29,747 nucleotides of DNA from Deltaproteobacteria bacterium (lineage in GTDB: Bacteria > Desulfobacterota_E > Deferrimicrobia > Deferrimicrobiales > Deferrimicrobiaceae): the NCBI GenBank assembly GCA_023489025.1, contig JAMDCN010000044.1, forward strand, positions 1 through 29,747. Direction: 5' to 3'. Position 1 is the first letter of the stretch. The number at the start of each line of letters is the position of its first letter. This document shows positions 1 through 8,375 of this stretch, in pieces. The position numbers and the translations under genes were made by a program. The notes under the pieces were generated by a model. The model searched no databases and was not told the DNA's origin. It saw only the letters and a list, made by a program, of their open reading frames with translations.

Positions 1-809
1 TTCTCGACGATCCGGATCCCCCGGACCAGGGTCTCGAGCTCTCCCGGCTCCAGGGATGCGCGATGGTCGGGCCCCGGAAGGTTCCGGTCCAGCGTAACGT
101 GTTTCTCGATCATGCAGGCGCCCAACGCCACGGCGGCGCAGGCCACCTCCACCCCGAGCGTGTGATCCGAATATCCCACCGGGAGATCGAATTCCCCGGA
201 AAGCGTGCGGATCGCCTTCAGGTTGACGTCCGCCGGATCGGCGGGATAGCAGCTCACGGCATGCAGGAGAACGATCTCCTTCGCGCCCGCCTTCCGCAAT
301 ACCCCGATCGCCTCCCCGACTTCGGGAAGCGAGGACATCCCGGTGGAGAGAAGGACCGGCTTCCCCTTCCCGGCCAGGTGCTCGAGGAACGGGTGGTTCG
401 TCAGGTCCCCCGAGGAGACCTTGAACGCCGGGATGCCGATGCCCGAGAGGAAATCCGCGCTTTCCTCGTCATAGGGAGTGGAAAGGAAAAGGATCCCTCT
501 CCGCCGGCAATAATCGGACAACTTCCGATGGTCGTCCTCCGACAGTTCGAGGCGCTTCAGCATCCGGTACTGGGATTCCGAAGCGTCGGTCGCCCGCGCC
601 TGGTACGCCGCCTTCGGCGCATCGGGCGTCGCCAGCTTCTCCGCCTTGAACGCCTGGAACTTGACGGCGTCGGCGCCGGCCGACGCGGCCGCGTCCACCA
701 GCCTCATCGCTTGCCCGATGTCGCCGTCGTGGTTCACCCCCGCCTCCGCGATCACGAAGCAGGGGTGCCCCTCGCCGACCCATCGATCCTCGATCTTAAC
801 GGCTTTCAT
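1..809 (-). CDS. neuB: N-acetylneuraminate (nonulosonate) synthase, NeuB/SpsE family, 3' end missing
   Basis: Condenses phosphoenolpyruvate with an N-acetylated hexosamine such as ManNAc to make a nine-carbon nonulosonic acid (sialic, legionaminic or related). The reading frame is open from an ATG at 809 to the window edge, giving about 269 residues. Near the N-terminus I read FVIAEAGVNHDG, then DAVKFQAFKAEKL, then STPYDEESADFL, VSSGDLTNHPFL, LLSTGMSSL, VGYSDHTLG and MIEKHVTLDRNLPGPDH. This is the classic NeuB TIM-barrel motif order, with metal and PEP-binding residues in place. The C-terminal SAF (antifreeze-like) domain would lie beyond the edge. The start overlaps the neuA stop by 14 bases, so the two are probably translationally coupled. 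The exact sugar (sialic, legionaminic or pseudaminic) cannot be decided from this part alone. Confidence 0.93.
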   Translation of the reverse strand, partial: MKAVKIEDRWVGEGHPCFVIAEAGVNHDGDIGQAMRLVDAAASAGADAVKFQAFKAEKLATPDAPKAAYQARATDASESQYRMLKRLELSEDDHRKLSDYCRRRGILFLSTPYDEESADFLSGIGIPAFKVSSGDLTNHPFLEHLAGKGKPVLLSTGMSSLPEVGEAIGVLRKAGAKEIVLLHAVSCYPADPADVNLKAIRTLSGEFDLPVGYSDHTLGVEVACAAVALGACMIEKHVTLDRNLPGPDHRASLEPGELETLVRGIRIVE

Positions 810-1443
810 CGATCGTCCCGGCTTTCATGATCAGCCGCAGAAGATGAAGGTCCCAGGGGGTATCCACGTCGAGGGAACGTTCCGCAGGCATGACGTAGGC
901 GTACGTGTCCTCCGAATAAAAGGTCTTTTTCTCCTGCAGGAAATCGGTTCTCGCGAGGTAGATCGCCCCGTTGAGACTGTGGACCGGGGGCAGCTCCTGT
1001 CTTCCCGCGACCCGGTGTTTCCCGGGGAGGAAATCCTCCAATCGGCCCGAGGGGCCGACGGTCTTCAGGAGATATGGATGATGCGCCGCGGGCGTGACGC
1101 TGACGACCGCCCGGGCCTTTTTCTCCCTCGCGAGCGAGACGGCCGCCTCGATGTCCCCGGCCGTACGCAGGGGGGAGGTGGCCTGGAGGACCAGCGTCCA
1201 CTCGGGCGGCCGACCCTCGTGCTCCTCCATCCAATCCAACGCGTGGAGCACCGGCAGGAGCCCCGGCGTTTCGTCCAGGGCAAGTTCCGGCGGCCGGAGG
1301 AAGGGAACTTCCGCTCCGTGCTCCTTCGCGACCGCCGCGATCTCCCCGGAATCGGTGGAAACGATCACCCTGTCGACGGAAGGAGCTTTTCCGGGTATCC
1401 CCTTGGACCCCGCCCTCGCGGGAACGATTGCCGTGACGGTCAT
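796..1443 (-). CDS. neuA: CMP-nonulosonate (acylneuraminate) cytidylyltransferase with an internal gap
   Basis: Activates the nonulosonic acid made by NeuB with CTP to give the CMP-sugar donor. The 215-residue product starts with AIVPARAGSKGIPGK, the CTP-binding loop of the family, and continues with DRVIVSTDSGEIA, LVLQATSPLRT and SLNGAIYLAR, ending with a DVDTPWDLHLL segment typical of NeuA. Family members normally have about 23-25 residues (a segment like N-x-x-x-L-x-G-K-P-L-I-x-x-T-I-x-x-A) between GIPGK and the DRVIVSTD strand. Here K19 is followed directly by APSVDRVIVSTD, so this loop and helix are missing in frame. The missing part includes an Asn that follows the Lys in relatives and contributes to nucleotide binding. 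The protein may be inactive, or the gap may be an assembly error. The ATG at 1443 lies 4 bases after the upstream wzz stop. Confidence 0.88.
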   Translation of the reverse strand: MTVTAIVPARAGSKGIPGKAPSVDRVIVSTDSGEIAAVAKEHGAEVPFLRPPELALDETPGLLPVLHALDWMEEHEGRPPEWTLVLQATSPLRTAGDIEAAVSLAREKKARAVVSVTPAAHHPYLLKTVGPSGRLEDFLPGKHRVAGRQELPPVHSLNGAIYLARTDFLQEKKTFYSEDTYAYVMPAERSLDVDTPWDLHLLRLIMKAGTIDESR

Positions 1444-1447
1444 GCGG

Positions 1448-2593
1448 CTAGACGATCTTTACCCGCTCGATATATACGGCCAGGAAAATCGAGAACAAAA
1501 ACCCCGTGAACGTGGACATCGCTACGATAAACGCCCTTTTCGGTTTGGTTTTTTTTTCCGGTTGTATCGCCCTGTCGACGACTTGAATGACGACGGCGTC
1601 CCTTGCCTCATCCAGTTTGGCCAATTCATATTGCTTCGCCAACAGTTCATAGAGGGTTTCGTTGTACTTCACATCCCGCAGTTTTCGCAGATATTCCATC
1701 CCGACGGACGGCATCCTTCCCGTCGGCATGAGAGGGTCGTGGCCGCTCCCTCCTTTTTGCTCCAGTTTGTTCAGCTCCGACTTCAGCCCCCTCAATTCCT
1801 CCTCGATCCTCTGCAGGTCGGGATTTTGAGAGGTCGCATAGGTCTGCGCAACCTTGTATTGGACCTCCTTGGCGGCGATCTGCGCCCTTAACGTTCCGAT
1901 TCCCTGGATCACGGCTCTCGCCTGGTCGTCGATCTTCAGCGCTCCCGTTTTTTCCTGGAATCCCCTTGCTCCTTCCTCCGCCTTCACCAGCGCCATCTTC
2001 ACATCCTTCAATTGCTCTTCGAAGAACAGCCTCCTCTGGGCCGCCTCGGTGACGGCGAGCCCCTTGGAGACCGCCATCATCTCTTCCACGAACGCGTTCG
2101 CCATCTCCGCCGCCCTTTTCGGATCCCGGTCCTCCACGGAAACGGCGATCATCCCGTCCTTCCCGCTGGTCGCGGTGAGCGCGCCGGCGAGCCTGTTTCT
2201 CGCATCCTCCCGGTATTTCACGCCGTAGAGCTTCATCAATCCGAACCGGTCGACCATTTTGTCGGAAACGGTCCTGCTGCGGAGGATCCCGATATACATT
2301 TCGTTTTGACCCTTCATCCCGACGGCGCTCGACGCCAGGGTCGCGATTCCGCCCATCTGGTTCAACAATTGCGCGGCGATATTGGAGGACCCCTGTTGCG
2401 GAGGAAGGATCTTCGTCTCCGCCCGGAAGATTGGCGTCAAGACCAGGCTGATCGCCAGGGAAACGACGGCGGCGCCGGCAGTGATCCCCCCGATGATCTT
2501 TTTATGCTTTGCAAGCATGGCCAGCAGCTCGGTGAGCTTGATTTCGATGTCGTCTTTAGAATACGACAAGGAGCACCCCGGCCGTAACGGCAA
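1448..2593 (-). CDS. Wzz/GNVR-type polysaccharide chain-length determinant protein (first copy)
   Basis: Inner-membrane polysaccharide co-polymerase that sets chain length or couples polymerisation to export. The product is 381 residues. It has a hydrophobic helix near residues 32-53 (IIGGITAGAAVVSLAISLVL), a periplasmic region with predicted coiled-coil (about 190-275), and a second membrane helix near the C-terminus (about 353-373) preceded by VVDRAIQPEKKTKPKRAF, the Pro-rich lead-in typical of Wzz/GNVR proteins. No C-terminal tyrosine kinase domain is present. The start is uncertain: the ATG at 2593 overlaps the upstream SLBB gene by 38 bases and has no clear ribosome site. A TTG at residue 9, preceded by GGGGTG, or the ATG at about residue 26 are alternatives. 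It sits between the Wza-like gene and neuA in a tight operon. Confidence 0.87.
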   Translation of the reverse strand: MPLRPGCSLSYSKDDIEIKLTELLAMLAKHKKIIGGITAGAAVVSLAISLVLTPIFRAETKILPPQQGSSNIAAQLLNQMGGIATLASSAVGMKGQNEMYIGILRSRTVSDKMVDRFGLMKLYGVKYREDARNRLAGALTATSGKDGMIAVSVEDRDPKRAAEMANAFVEEMMAVSKGLAVTEAAQRRLFFEEQLKDVKMALVKAEEGARGFQEKTGALKIDDQARAVIQGIGTLRAQIAAKEVQYKVAQTYATSQNPDLQRIEEELRGLKSELNKLEQKGGSGHDPLMPTGRMPSVGMEYLRKLRDVKYNETLYELLAKQYELAKLDEARDAVVIQVVDRAIQPEKKTKPKRAFIVAMSTFTGFLFSIFLAVYIERVKIV

Positions 2594-5036
2594 TCTGGTA
2601 GAGGATCTGGGTTATGTCCTTGACTTCCCGGAGCCAGGCGATCTTTTCCAGTTTTTCGGGCACGACGATCGTATCCCCGGGCTCCAGGTCTTTCCCCGTT
2701 CGATACGAATCCTCGCCGAACAGGAACATGTTTCCCCCTTCCGGCTTCACCGCGGTGCCGTCCGCCTTGAAGACGTACAACCGTTTCTTGTCCGCGCTCT
2801 CCGTATATCCGCCGGCCAGGTTCACGTAGCTTTCGATGTTTTTCCCCTTGTTGTAAACGAAAGCCGTCTGGTTGAAGACGGCGCCGATGATTTGAACGCT
2901 TTGCGGATTCGGGGGAACGAACAGGCTGTCCCCTTCCACCAGCTCGATATCCGACGGCGATTTCTTCAGCGGCTCGGGCTGATCCAGCGCGATCACCATC
3001 CGCCCGCTCGCCTTGACCGTTCTCAACTTTTCGATGAGATCCTTGCTTTGCTTCGACTCGGCCTCCTTGATCCTTGCCTCCTCCGGGGAGGCCGCCACGG
3101 AAACTCCGGAAACTCCCTGGACCAGCAGCTCCCTCTCCAGCCGGGCGACCATTTCATCGACGCGCTTCTGCTGGATCTCTTTCACCGTCTCGCGGGTGAA
3201 GACCGCCCCTTTCAGGTAGGCCTTGTTCGTGAAGCCGCCCGCCCGTTCGAGGAGGGAAGAAAGCTTTTCCCCCTTCGCGATCGTATAGGTGCCGGGAAAC
3301 CGCACTTCGCCGGTGACCTTGACGATGTTGTACAGCTTCCATTCCGGGACCGTCCGGATGAAAAGGTAATCGTTTTCCTGGAGCGGGATGTTTTCCGACG
3401 CGTTCCCCTGCAACGCCGTTTCCAGGTTGATGATGATCTTGGCGGTTTCCGGTCCCTTCTCGGTGATGGTCAGGCGGGTCAGCTCCGCGCCTTTATCGTA
3501 CGCGTAATATTTGACCCCCCCGGACATCGAGACCAGGTCCTTGACGGTCATCCCCTGCCGGAACCCGTATTCCCCTTCCCGGGGGACCGCGCCCGAAATC
3601 CTCACGACCCGCTTGTCCTGGACCACCTGGAACACTTTCACGATGTCCCCGGGCTCCAGCGGGACTTCCTTCTCCTTGACCTTTTCCCAGTCGGATTCGA
3701 AGACCACCTGGCGCCGGTTCTCGACGATCCTCTCTACCTGGATGCGCCCGAGAAACGCGATCGTATTGAGCCCCCCCGCCATCTCGATGAGCTGGGAAAC
3801 CGTCTTTTCCCCCTTCAGCTCGTACACGGCGGGGATGTTCACGTTCCCCGCGACGGCGGCCAGGGGGCCGACCGGGGGAATGAAGATGACGTCCTCGGGC
3901 ATCAGGCGGACGTCGTTGCTCTTGTCCCCCTTCAACAGGAAATCGTACAGGTCGAAATGGACGACCGTCTTCCCGTTCCTTTTGAGTTGGATGTCGCGCA
4001 TCGAACCGTTCTTGTTCGGGCCGCCCCCTTCGAACAGGGCGTTCACCAGGGTGGAAAGGGAAGAGATCGTGTATGCGCCGGGACGCTGCGCGTTTCCGAC
4101 CAGGTACACCTTGATCGACCGCAGCATCCCGAGGCTGACGTTCATTTCGAACCCGTTGTAGTACTTCGATATTTCCTTGTGGAGCAGGATCTTCAGCTCC
4201 TGGAACGTCAGCCCGGCCACGCCGAGCACGCCGACTCTCGGAAGGGAGATAGTCCCATCCCTGTCCACGACGATGTCATACATCCCTTCGATCTTTCCCC
4301 AGACCGTGACCCGGATTTCATCTCCGGGACCGAGGACGTAATCCGGCCCCACCGGCACCCGGTCCCCCGGGGCGAACAGGTAGGGAGGCTGCTGGAACAG
4401 GTCGTATCCGAATTGCTTCAGGTCGGTGGAGATGGCATACGGGCTCTTGATTCCCAGCAATTTGAACGCCGCGGCGATCACGTCGAGCGACCCTTCGAGA
4501 TATCCGGCGTCCACCTCCCGGAGCGCATCCTTTGTTTCGCCCTTCTCCGCTTCCTTCGGCTTCTCCTGTTTCTCCGCTTTTTCCTGTTTTGCCGCTTTTT
4601 CCGCGCGCCCGACGATCCGCACCGGGATCGAGAGGATGCCGGGAGGCAGAGAACGCGGCGTATTGGAAAAAGAGATCCCCTGGAAATTTCTCAAGACCTC
4701 GAGTTGCGTGTCCGTGATTTCGACCTTTTCGGAAACGAACAGCTCATAATCGGACGGCTTCTCCGGAGGTGGAGTCGCTCTGCGTAATTGTTGCAGATCG
4801 TAAGGGATGGGATAGGATCTTCCCGGTTCGGCGGAACCGCGGTAGGGCAACTGCGGAGAGCGCATCATATTGGGGTAGGATCCCTGATCCCTCGGCCCGA
4901 CCGGCTGCATGGATTGTTCGCCGGACGAAGAAGGGTACTGGGGATCGGCCGTGAATGCGGAAACATCCGTCCCGACGGCGCTTCCCATGAGAAGGAAGGA
5001 AAACAGCCCTGCCAGAATCCGGTTTCGCCTTTTCAA
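2556..5036 (-). CDS. Wza-like polysaccharide export protein with multiple SLBB domains (first copy)
   Basis: Outer-membrane polysaccharide export (OPX) protein that forms the periplasmic/outer-membrane conduit. The product is 826 residues. A signal peptide covers about residues 1-28 (basic KRRNR, then LAGLFSFLLMGSAVG). A Lys/Glu-rich stretch lies at 144-172. The Poly_export domain at about 230-305 starts with YVLGPGDEIRVTVWGKIEG. SLBB repeats follow, recognisable by their G-x-V-x-x-P-G-x-Y starts and AGG turns (about 308-392, 393-470, 477-563, 572-610 and 713-792). A charged coiled-coil-like insert is at about 615-675. The C-terminal hydrophobic helix (807-826) could act like the Wza C-terminal membrane helix. 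The TTG start at 5036 is preceded by GGGGGGAG at good spacing. The length is much greater than E. coli Wza (about 380 residues). It is paralogous to the SLBB gene at 15465-18533. Confidence 0.93.
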   Translation of the reverse strand: MKRRNRILAGLFSFLLMGSAVGTDVSAFTADPQYPSSSGEQSMQPVGPRDQGSYPNMMRSPQLPYRGSAEPGRSYPIPYDLQQLRRATPPPEKPSDYELFVSEKVEITDTQLEVLRNFQGISFSNTPRSLPPGILSIPVRIVGRAEKAAKQEKAEKQEKPKEAEKGETKDALREVDAGYLEGSLDVIAAAFKLLGIKSPYAISTDLKQFGYDLFQQPPYLFAPGDRVPVGPDYVLGPGDEIRVTVWGKIEGMYDIVVDRDGTISLPRVGVLGVAGLTFQELKILLHKEISKYYNGFEMNVSLGMLRSIKVYLVGNAQRPGAYTISSLSTLVNALFEGGGPNKNGSMRDIQLKRNGKTVVHFDLYDFLLKGDKSNDVRLMPEDVIFIPPVGPLAAVAGNVNIPAVYELKGEKTVSQLIEMAGGLNTIAFLGRIQVERIVENRRQVVFESDWEKVKEKEVPLEPGDIVKVFQVVQDKRVVRISGAVPREGEYGFRQGMTVKDLVSMSGGVKYYAYDKGAELTRLTITEKGPETAKIIINLETALQGNASENIPLQENDYLFIRTVPEWKLYNIVKVTGEVRFPGTYTIAKGEKLSSLLERAGGFTNKAYLKGAVFTRETVKEIQQKRVDEMVARLERELLVQGVSGVSVAASPEEARIKEAESKQSKDLIEKLRTVKASGRMVIALDQPEPLKKSPSDIELVEGDSLFVPPNPQSVQIIGAVFNQTAFVYNKGKNIESYVNLAGGYTESADKKRLYVFKADGTAVKPEGGNMFLFGEDSYRTGKDLEPGDTIVVPEKLEKIAWLREVKDITQILYQIAVTAGVLLVVF

Positions 5037-5055
5037 CGCTCCCCCCTCTTTCCCC

Positions 5056-6513
5056 TCAGAACCCGCGATATTGGTAAGCCATCATCAGTTGAAACGTCGA
5101 ATCCGTGCCGTCCATTCCCGGCACGCCGTTTTCGTTCGAGACCTTTCGCACCGAAAATCTTGTCTCATTCCGCAAGCTTTTTGACAACCACAAAACCAGG
5201 CCGGCGCCGAATCGCCGCGTCTCTTCCCGGGCGGGCCCGGGAAAGAACCGCTGGGTAAGATCGGCGTTGATTTCCAGGTAGGAGGCGGGAAGGATGAAAT
5301 AATGCGCCTCGGCGAAAAAGTCCCGCGCGTCGGTCCCGAGATGATGCCCGAGGACTTGGCCCTTATAAGCATGTGCATACCCCTCGCCCGACGCGAGATG
5401 TCGATACCAGATTCCCGTGCCATGGGCGGAATCGTAAGTGTCCGCGAACTCGAGCCGGAAGTCGAACCTTTTTTCCCCGCCGATGGAAGGAAGGAATATG
5501 CCGCCCAGCCATGCCCATTTGCTCGGCTTCCATCCGCTGGAATGGTCCTCCGCACCGCCTTCCATGTACAAAACCACCGGTTGGCCGCGGAGAGGCAGGC
5601 GAACCTTCGCGTCGAACGACGCCAGCTGGTTACCCGCCCCGTTCGGATCGTTTTCGCCTTTCCCGGTAAACGTATCGATAAGAGTGGAGGAAGTCACCGA
5701 TCTTCCCTCCCCCCCGAAATGCATCGCCCGGGAGGCCCCGATCTCGAGCCACGGTTTCGGCTTGAGGGCGAGCCGCATCCCGGCAAGGTACGGATGGGGG
5801 ATCGGCCGGTCCTTTTCCAGCCGGGAAAGGAAAAGGTCGTACTGGAACAGCCCCAGAAAACGGAACCATCCTCCGACCGGGATCGGACGCGGGTTCCGGA
5901 GACGGGTGCCGATCAACGGCTCCGCATTCGTCGTGAAGAGCAGGGAACCGTGCCTTCCGGGCCCCCACCAAAGGGAAAAGCGTCCCGCTTCCAGAGTCCC
6001 CTGGGGCCATCCGATCCGGACGGAGGTTTCCTCGATCCGCCCGGTCCGGCGGCCGTCCTTCCCCCCCGTCACATAGTCTCCCCGCGCCTGGAGGGCCAGC
6101 CAATCCGTCGGGGCATCCCGGAAAAAACCGCCGAGACGGAACGCCCAATCCTTCTGGATCGGCAGTCCCTGCGAATTGGGAGAGATCTCTCCATGACGGG
6201 AATCTTCGAATCCCGCGCGGAGCCGGAAGTCCATGCGGGGAGTCCCCTCCAGCCGGAGGAACTGGAGCATCCCCTCCGCGAACGGGTCTTCCACGTCCAC
6301 GGCCTTCACAGCTTCCCGGGCCACTTCCCGGGCTTCGAGTCCGCGGTCGTCCGTCATCAATCCCGGGAGCAGCCCGTACCCCTCCAGTTTGTCGATGAGA
6401 AGATATATTTCCGGCTCGTCGGCGAGAAAGATTTCCGGGGAAGCGGGGAAGGCGGCCAGGGGCAAGGCCACGACGGCGCACAGCACCAGGACGACGAGGG
6501 AAAAACTCTTCAT
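5056..6513 (-). CDS. Wzi-family capsule assembly outer-membrane protein
   Basis: Predicted outer-membrane beta-barrel of the Wzi/capsule-assembly family, which helps anchor or organise exported polysaccharide at the surface. The product is 485 residues with a cleavable signal peptide (KSFSLVVLVLCAVVALPLAA, cleavage near ASP). The middle carries the family signature: GRFSLWWGPGRHGSLLFT, then an NPRPIP segment, RFLGLFQYDLFLSRLEKDR, HPYLAGMRLALKP and WLEIGASRAMHFGG. Alternating hydrophobic strands run to the C-terminus, which ends YQYRGF with a terminal aromatic residue, as expected for a barrel protein. The ATG at 6513 is preceded by AGAGGT about 11 bases upstream. The downstream Wza-like gene starts 19 bases after the stop, so the two are probably co-transcribed. 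Confidence 0.88.
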   Translation of the reverse strand: MKSFSLVVLVLCAVVALPLAAFPASPEIFLADEPEIYLLIDKLEGYGLLPGLMTDDRGLEAREVAREAVKAVDVEDPFAEGMLQFLRLEGTPRMDFRLRAGFEDSRHGEISPNSQGLPIQKDWAFRLGGFFRDAPTDWLALQARGDYVTGGKDGRRTGRIEETSVRIGWPQGTLEAGRFSLWWGPGRHGSLLFTTNAEPLIGTRLRNPRPIPVGGWFRFLGLFQYDLFLSRLEKDRPIPHPYLAGMRLALKPKPWLEIGASRAMHFGGEGRSVTSSTLIDTFTGKGENDPNGAGNQLASFDAKVRLPLRGQPVVLYMEGGAEDHSSGWKPSKWAWLGGIFLPSIGGEKRFDFRLEFADTYDSAHGTGIWYRHLASGEGYAHAYKGQVLGHHLGTDARDFFAEAHYFILPASYLEINADLTQRFFPGPAREETRRFGAGLVLWLSKSLRNETRFSVRKVSNENGVPGMDGTDSTFQLMMAYQYRGF

Positions 6514-6590
6514 TCGCTATAAATACCTCTTGTTGTGGCGCGCGTACTTCTTGCCGAGCACCTTCAAATTACGCAAAGCGGCGGTCCGGA

Positions 6591-7106
6591 TCAATAGGAT
6601 CCCTGCCCGATCAGGATCACATGGAACGTCTTGAGGAGGATCTTGATGTCGAGCCACAAGCTCCAGTTTTCGATGTACTTGATGTCCAGCCGCGCGATCT
6701 CGTCAAAATCCGTGATCCGGTTCCGTCCGCTGACCTGCCAGAGGCCCGTGAGCCCGGGCTTGATGCAGATCCGCTTGCGGTGCCAGTTCTCGTATCTCTC
6801 GACCTCGTCCGGCGTGGGGGGCCTGGTCCCGACGAGACTCATCTCTCCGCGGAGGATGTTCCAGAACTGGGGCAGCTCGTCCAGGCTCGTTTTCCGCAGA
6901 AACCTCCCGACCCTGGTGATCCGGGGATCGTTCTTGATCTTGAACACCGCGCCGTTCATCTCGTAGAGGGGAATCAAATTTCTCTTGAGGTCTTCCGCGT
7001 CCAAGTACGTAGAACGGAATTCCCAACAACGGAATAGCCGTCCTTTCTTCCCCACTCGCTCTTGGTGGAAGAACAGCATTCCCGGCGAATTCAACCGGAT
7101 GGCCAA
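6591..7106 (-). CDS. Truncated polyprenyl-phosphate sugar-1-phosphate transferase (probable pseudogene)
   Basis: Family members start repeat-unit synthesis by moving a sugar-1-phosphate to undecaprenyl phosphate. The 171 visible residues match the catalytic region: [41 protein letters not shown] (the catalytic Asp-Glu pair), [30 protein letters not shown] and [19 protein letters not shown]. The N-terminal membrane helix present in both PglC-like and WbaP-like members is missing. Homology fades just upstream of AIRLNSPG. The frame is open only to a TGA at 7149-7151, with no ATG; the first usable codon is the TTG at 7106. Upstream sequence belongs to a GT2 gene read in another frame, and base composition changes here. 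I infer that a cassette exchange cut off the N-terminus. The remaining part has the active site but probably no membrane anchor. Confidence 0.82.
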   Translation of the reverse strand: MAIRLNSPGMLFFHQERVGKKGRLFRCWEFRSTYLDAEDLKRNLIPLYEMNGAVFKIKNDPRITRVGRFLRKTSLDELPQFWNILRGEMSLVGTRPPTPDEVERYENWHRKRICIKPGLTGLWQVSGRNRITDFDEIARLDIKYIENWSLWLDIKILLKTFHVILIGQGSY

Positions 7107-7926
7107 AGCGGCGAAAACGCACGAGCCTATAACACAAACCGCGTATATTCACCGGCAATAACGCAACAATAATTCTGGAAATTAATATGAAATAAGAAAA
7201 ATGTTTCAAATAAACATTATTTAAAATTTTATACTTATGAAGATTCCACTCAGGTATAATGTGTCTTCGCCCTCCCCTTCTCTTCAACATGGGAAGACCG
7301 CCCCTAGAATCAACCAATACATCGGGTAGATTTGCAAAATTATATCCATCCCCCAAGAGCTTTATCCACAACCCGTAATCTTCCCTGCCATGTAATCTGG
7401 GATATCCACCAACATGATTATTCACAACGCTTTTTTTATAAATAACTGTCATATGGTTTACAGGGCTTCGCTTTTTTGAGAAATTTTTTATGGACTCGTG
7501 ATCACAAGGAACAATTCGTAAACCAAAACTATATTTCATGTTATCATCGAATTCTCTTATTTGAGTGCCCAAAACATCGACATTTTGAAATCGCTCTAAA
7601 TATTCCATTTGAAGCTCGATTCTTCTTGGATGACAAATGTCGTCAGAGTCGAAACGGGCTACGTATTCAGAAGAGCAGTGTTTTAAACCTTCATTTAGTG
7701 CCGCGGCAAGACCGGAATGCACCTGTAGTTGAACAACAATTGAATTCTTCAAACTCTTTATTCTGCCGATTACTTCATCAAATTCAGGAGACAAGGGTCC
7801 ATCGATGACTAACACCACTTGATCGACAGGTCTCGTCTGTTCAAATACCGCACTCTGAATGGCCGCATGGAACCACTCGGGTTTGTCACCAGCATAAACC
7901 GCCATCAATAACGATACTGAAGCCAA
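6703..7926 (-). CDS. GT2 glycosyltransferase with an out-of-frame chimeric tail
   Basis: Predicted family-2 (GT-A fold) glycosyltransferase adding a sugar to the lipid-linked repeat unit at the cytoplasmic membrane. Residues 1-266 or so look native: [47 protein letters not shown] (the D-x-D type nucleotide-sugar site), and [18 protein letters not shown] near the acceptor side. A hydrophobic stretch follows at about 240-255. From about residue 267 onward the frame runs through the truncated sugar-phosphate transferase gene in the wrong phase, giving an Arg/Pro/Gly-rich tail of about 140 residues that resembles no family. The native 3' end therefore seems to have been lost. The TTG start at 7926 has AGGTG five bases upstream and follows directly after an in-frame TAA. 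The native part is clearly AT-richer than the genes to its left. Confidence 0.8.
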   Translation of the reverse strand: MASVSLLMAVYAGDKPEWFHAAIQSAVFEQTRPVDQVVLVIDGPLSPEFDEVIGRIKSLKNSIVVQLQVHSGLAAALNEGLKHCSSEYVARFDSDDICHPRRIELQMEYLERFQNVDVLGTQIREFDDNMKYSFGLRIVPCDHESIKNFSKKRSPVNHMTVIYKKSVVNNHVGGYPRLHGREDYGLWIKLLGDGYNFANLPDVLVDSRGGLPMLKRRGGRRHIIPEWNLHKYKILNNVYLKHFSYFILISRIIVALLPVNIRGLCYRLVRFRRFGHPVEFAGNAVLPPRASGEERTAIPLLGIPFYVLGRGRPQEKFDSPLRDERRGVQDQERSPDHQGREVSAENEPGRAAPVLEHPPRRDESRRDQAPHAGRGREIRELAPQADLHQARAHGPLAGQRTEPDHGF

Positions 7927-7974
7927 TTAACACCTGCCAGAATTAGTATTAACCATAGTTGATGGTCTCGGTCT

Positions 7975-8375
7975 TCAAGCTTCTATTGGCCTGCCTTCAT
8001 TGGCCCAAGCAAGCTTTCGGGTGGAGTTACCCCCATTAAACAGAACACTCGCTCGATACCGTTCGCGAACCAGTGAGATCTCCACATTTCTCGGACACTT
8101 TTCGATTTGGGAAATTCCCTCTTTAAAGGTCTGTGATAGCTCCCAGTTTTCTGCATACGCCCACGGCGTTTAATTCCCCAAAGCGCTGTAAGGGCAGTGC
8201 ACACTGTAGTCGATCCGCCAGGACTTGATCTTCATCTTGGCATCTTCGAGCAAAGAGAGCCAGTTTTGATCCAAGCGCTCTTGACGCAGTATTCCGTTGA
8301 AGCTCTCTATGTATGCGTTATCGACCGGCTTTCAGGGTCGAATAAAATCCAGCTTCACACCAACTCGGGGATCAT
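7975..8375 (-). pseudogene. Decayed IS3-family transposase (OrfB, integrase core) 3' fragment
   Basis: This gap between two glycosyltransferase genes holds an insertion-sequence remnant. Reading the minus strand from about 8375, one frame gives VGVKLDFIRP, stop (TGA 8332-8334), KPVDNAYIESFNGILRQERL, then NWLSLLEDAKMKIKSWRIDY, a CPYSALGN match, stop (TAA 8170-8172), TPWAYAENWELSQTFKEGI and on to a TGA at 7975-7977. This is the C-terminal third of IS3-group OrfB, including the final Glu of the DDE triad (ESFN) and the R-P-H-S-x-L-G region, here altered to CPYSALGN. Two in-frame stops and loss of the 5' two thirds show it is dead. Its 5' end overlaps the last codons of the neighbouring GT4 gene, so the GT4 stop codon appears to be IS-derived. 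I did not find clear terminal inverted repeats. Confidence 0.8.

Noticed and set aside
2382..4787. Very long open frame (801 codons) on the plus strand
   Set aside because: It lies antisense to the SLBB export gene, whose signal peptide, Poly_export and SLBB motifs are clear. The plus-strand product is Asp/Arg/His-rich without any recognisable motif, a common shadow in GC-rich DNA.
6703..7926. A genuine GT2/sugar-phosphate transferase fusion protein
   Set aside because: The two parts are in different frames, so the GT2 frame does not encode transferase motifs; it is a chimeric accident rather than a bifunctional enzyme.
7983..8204. 73-codon minus-strand open frame as a small gene
   Set aside because: Another frame here gives clear IS3 transposase sequence; the 73-codon frame shows nothing recognisable.
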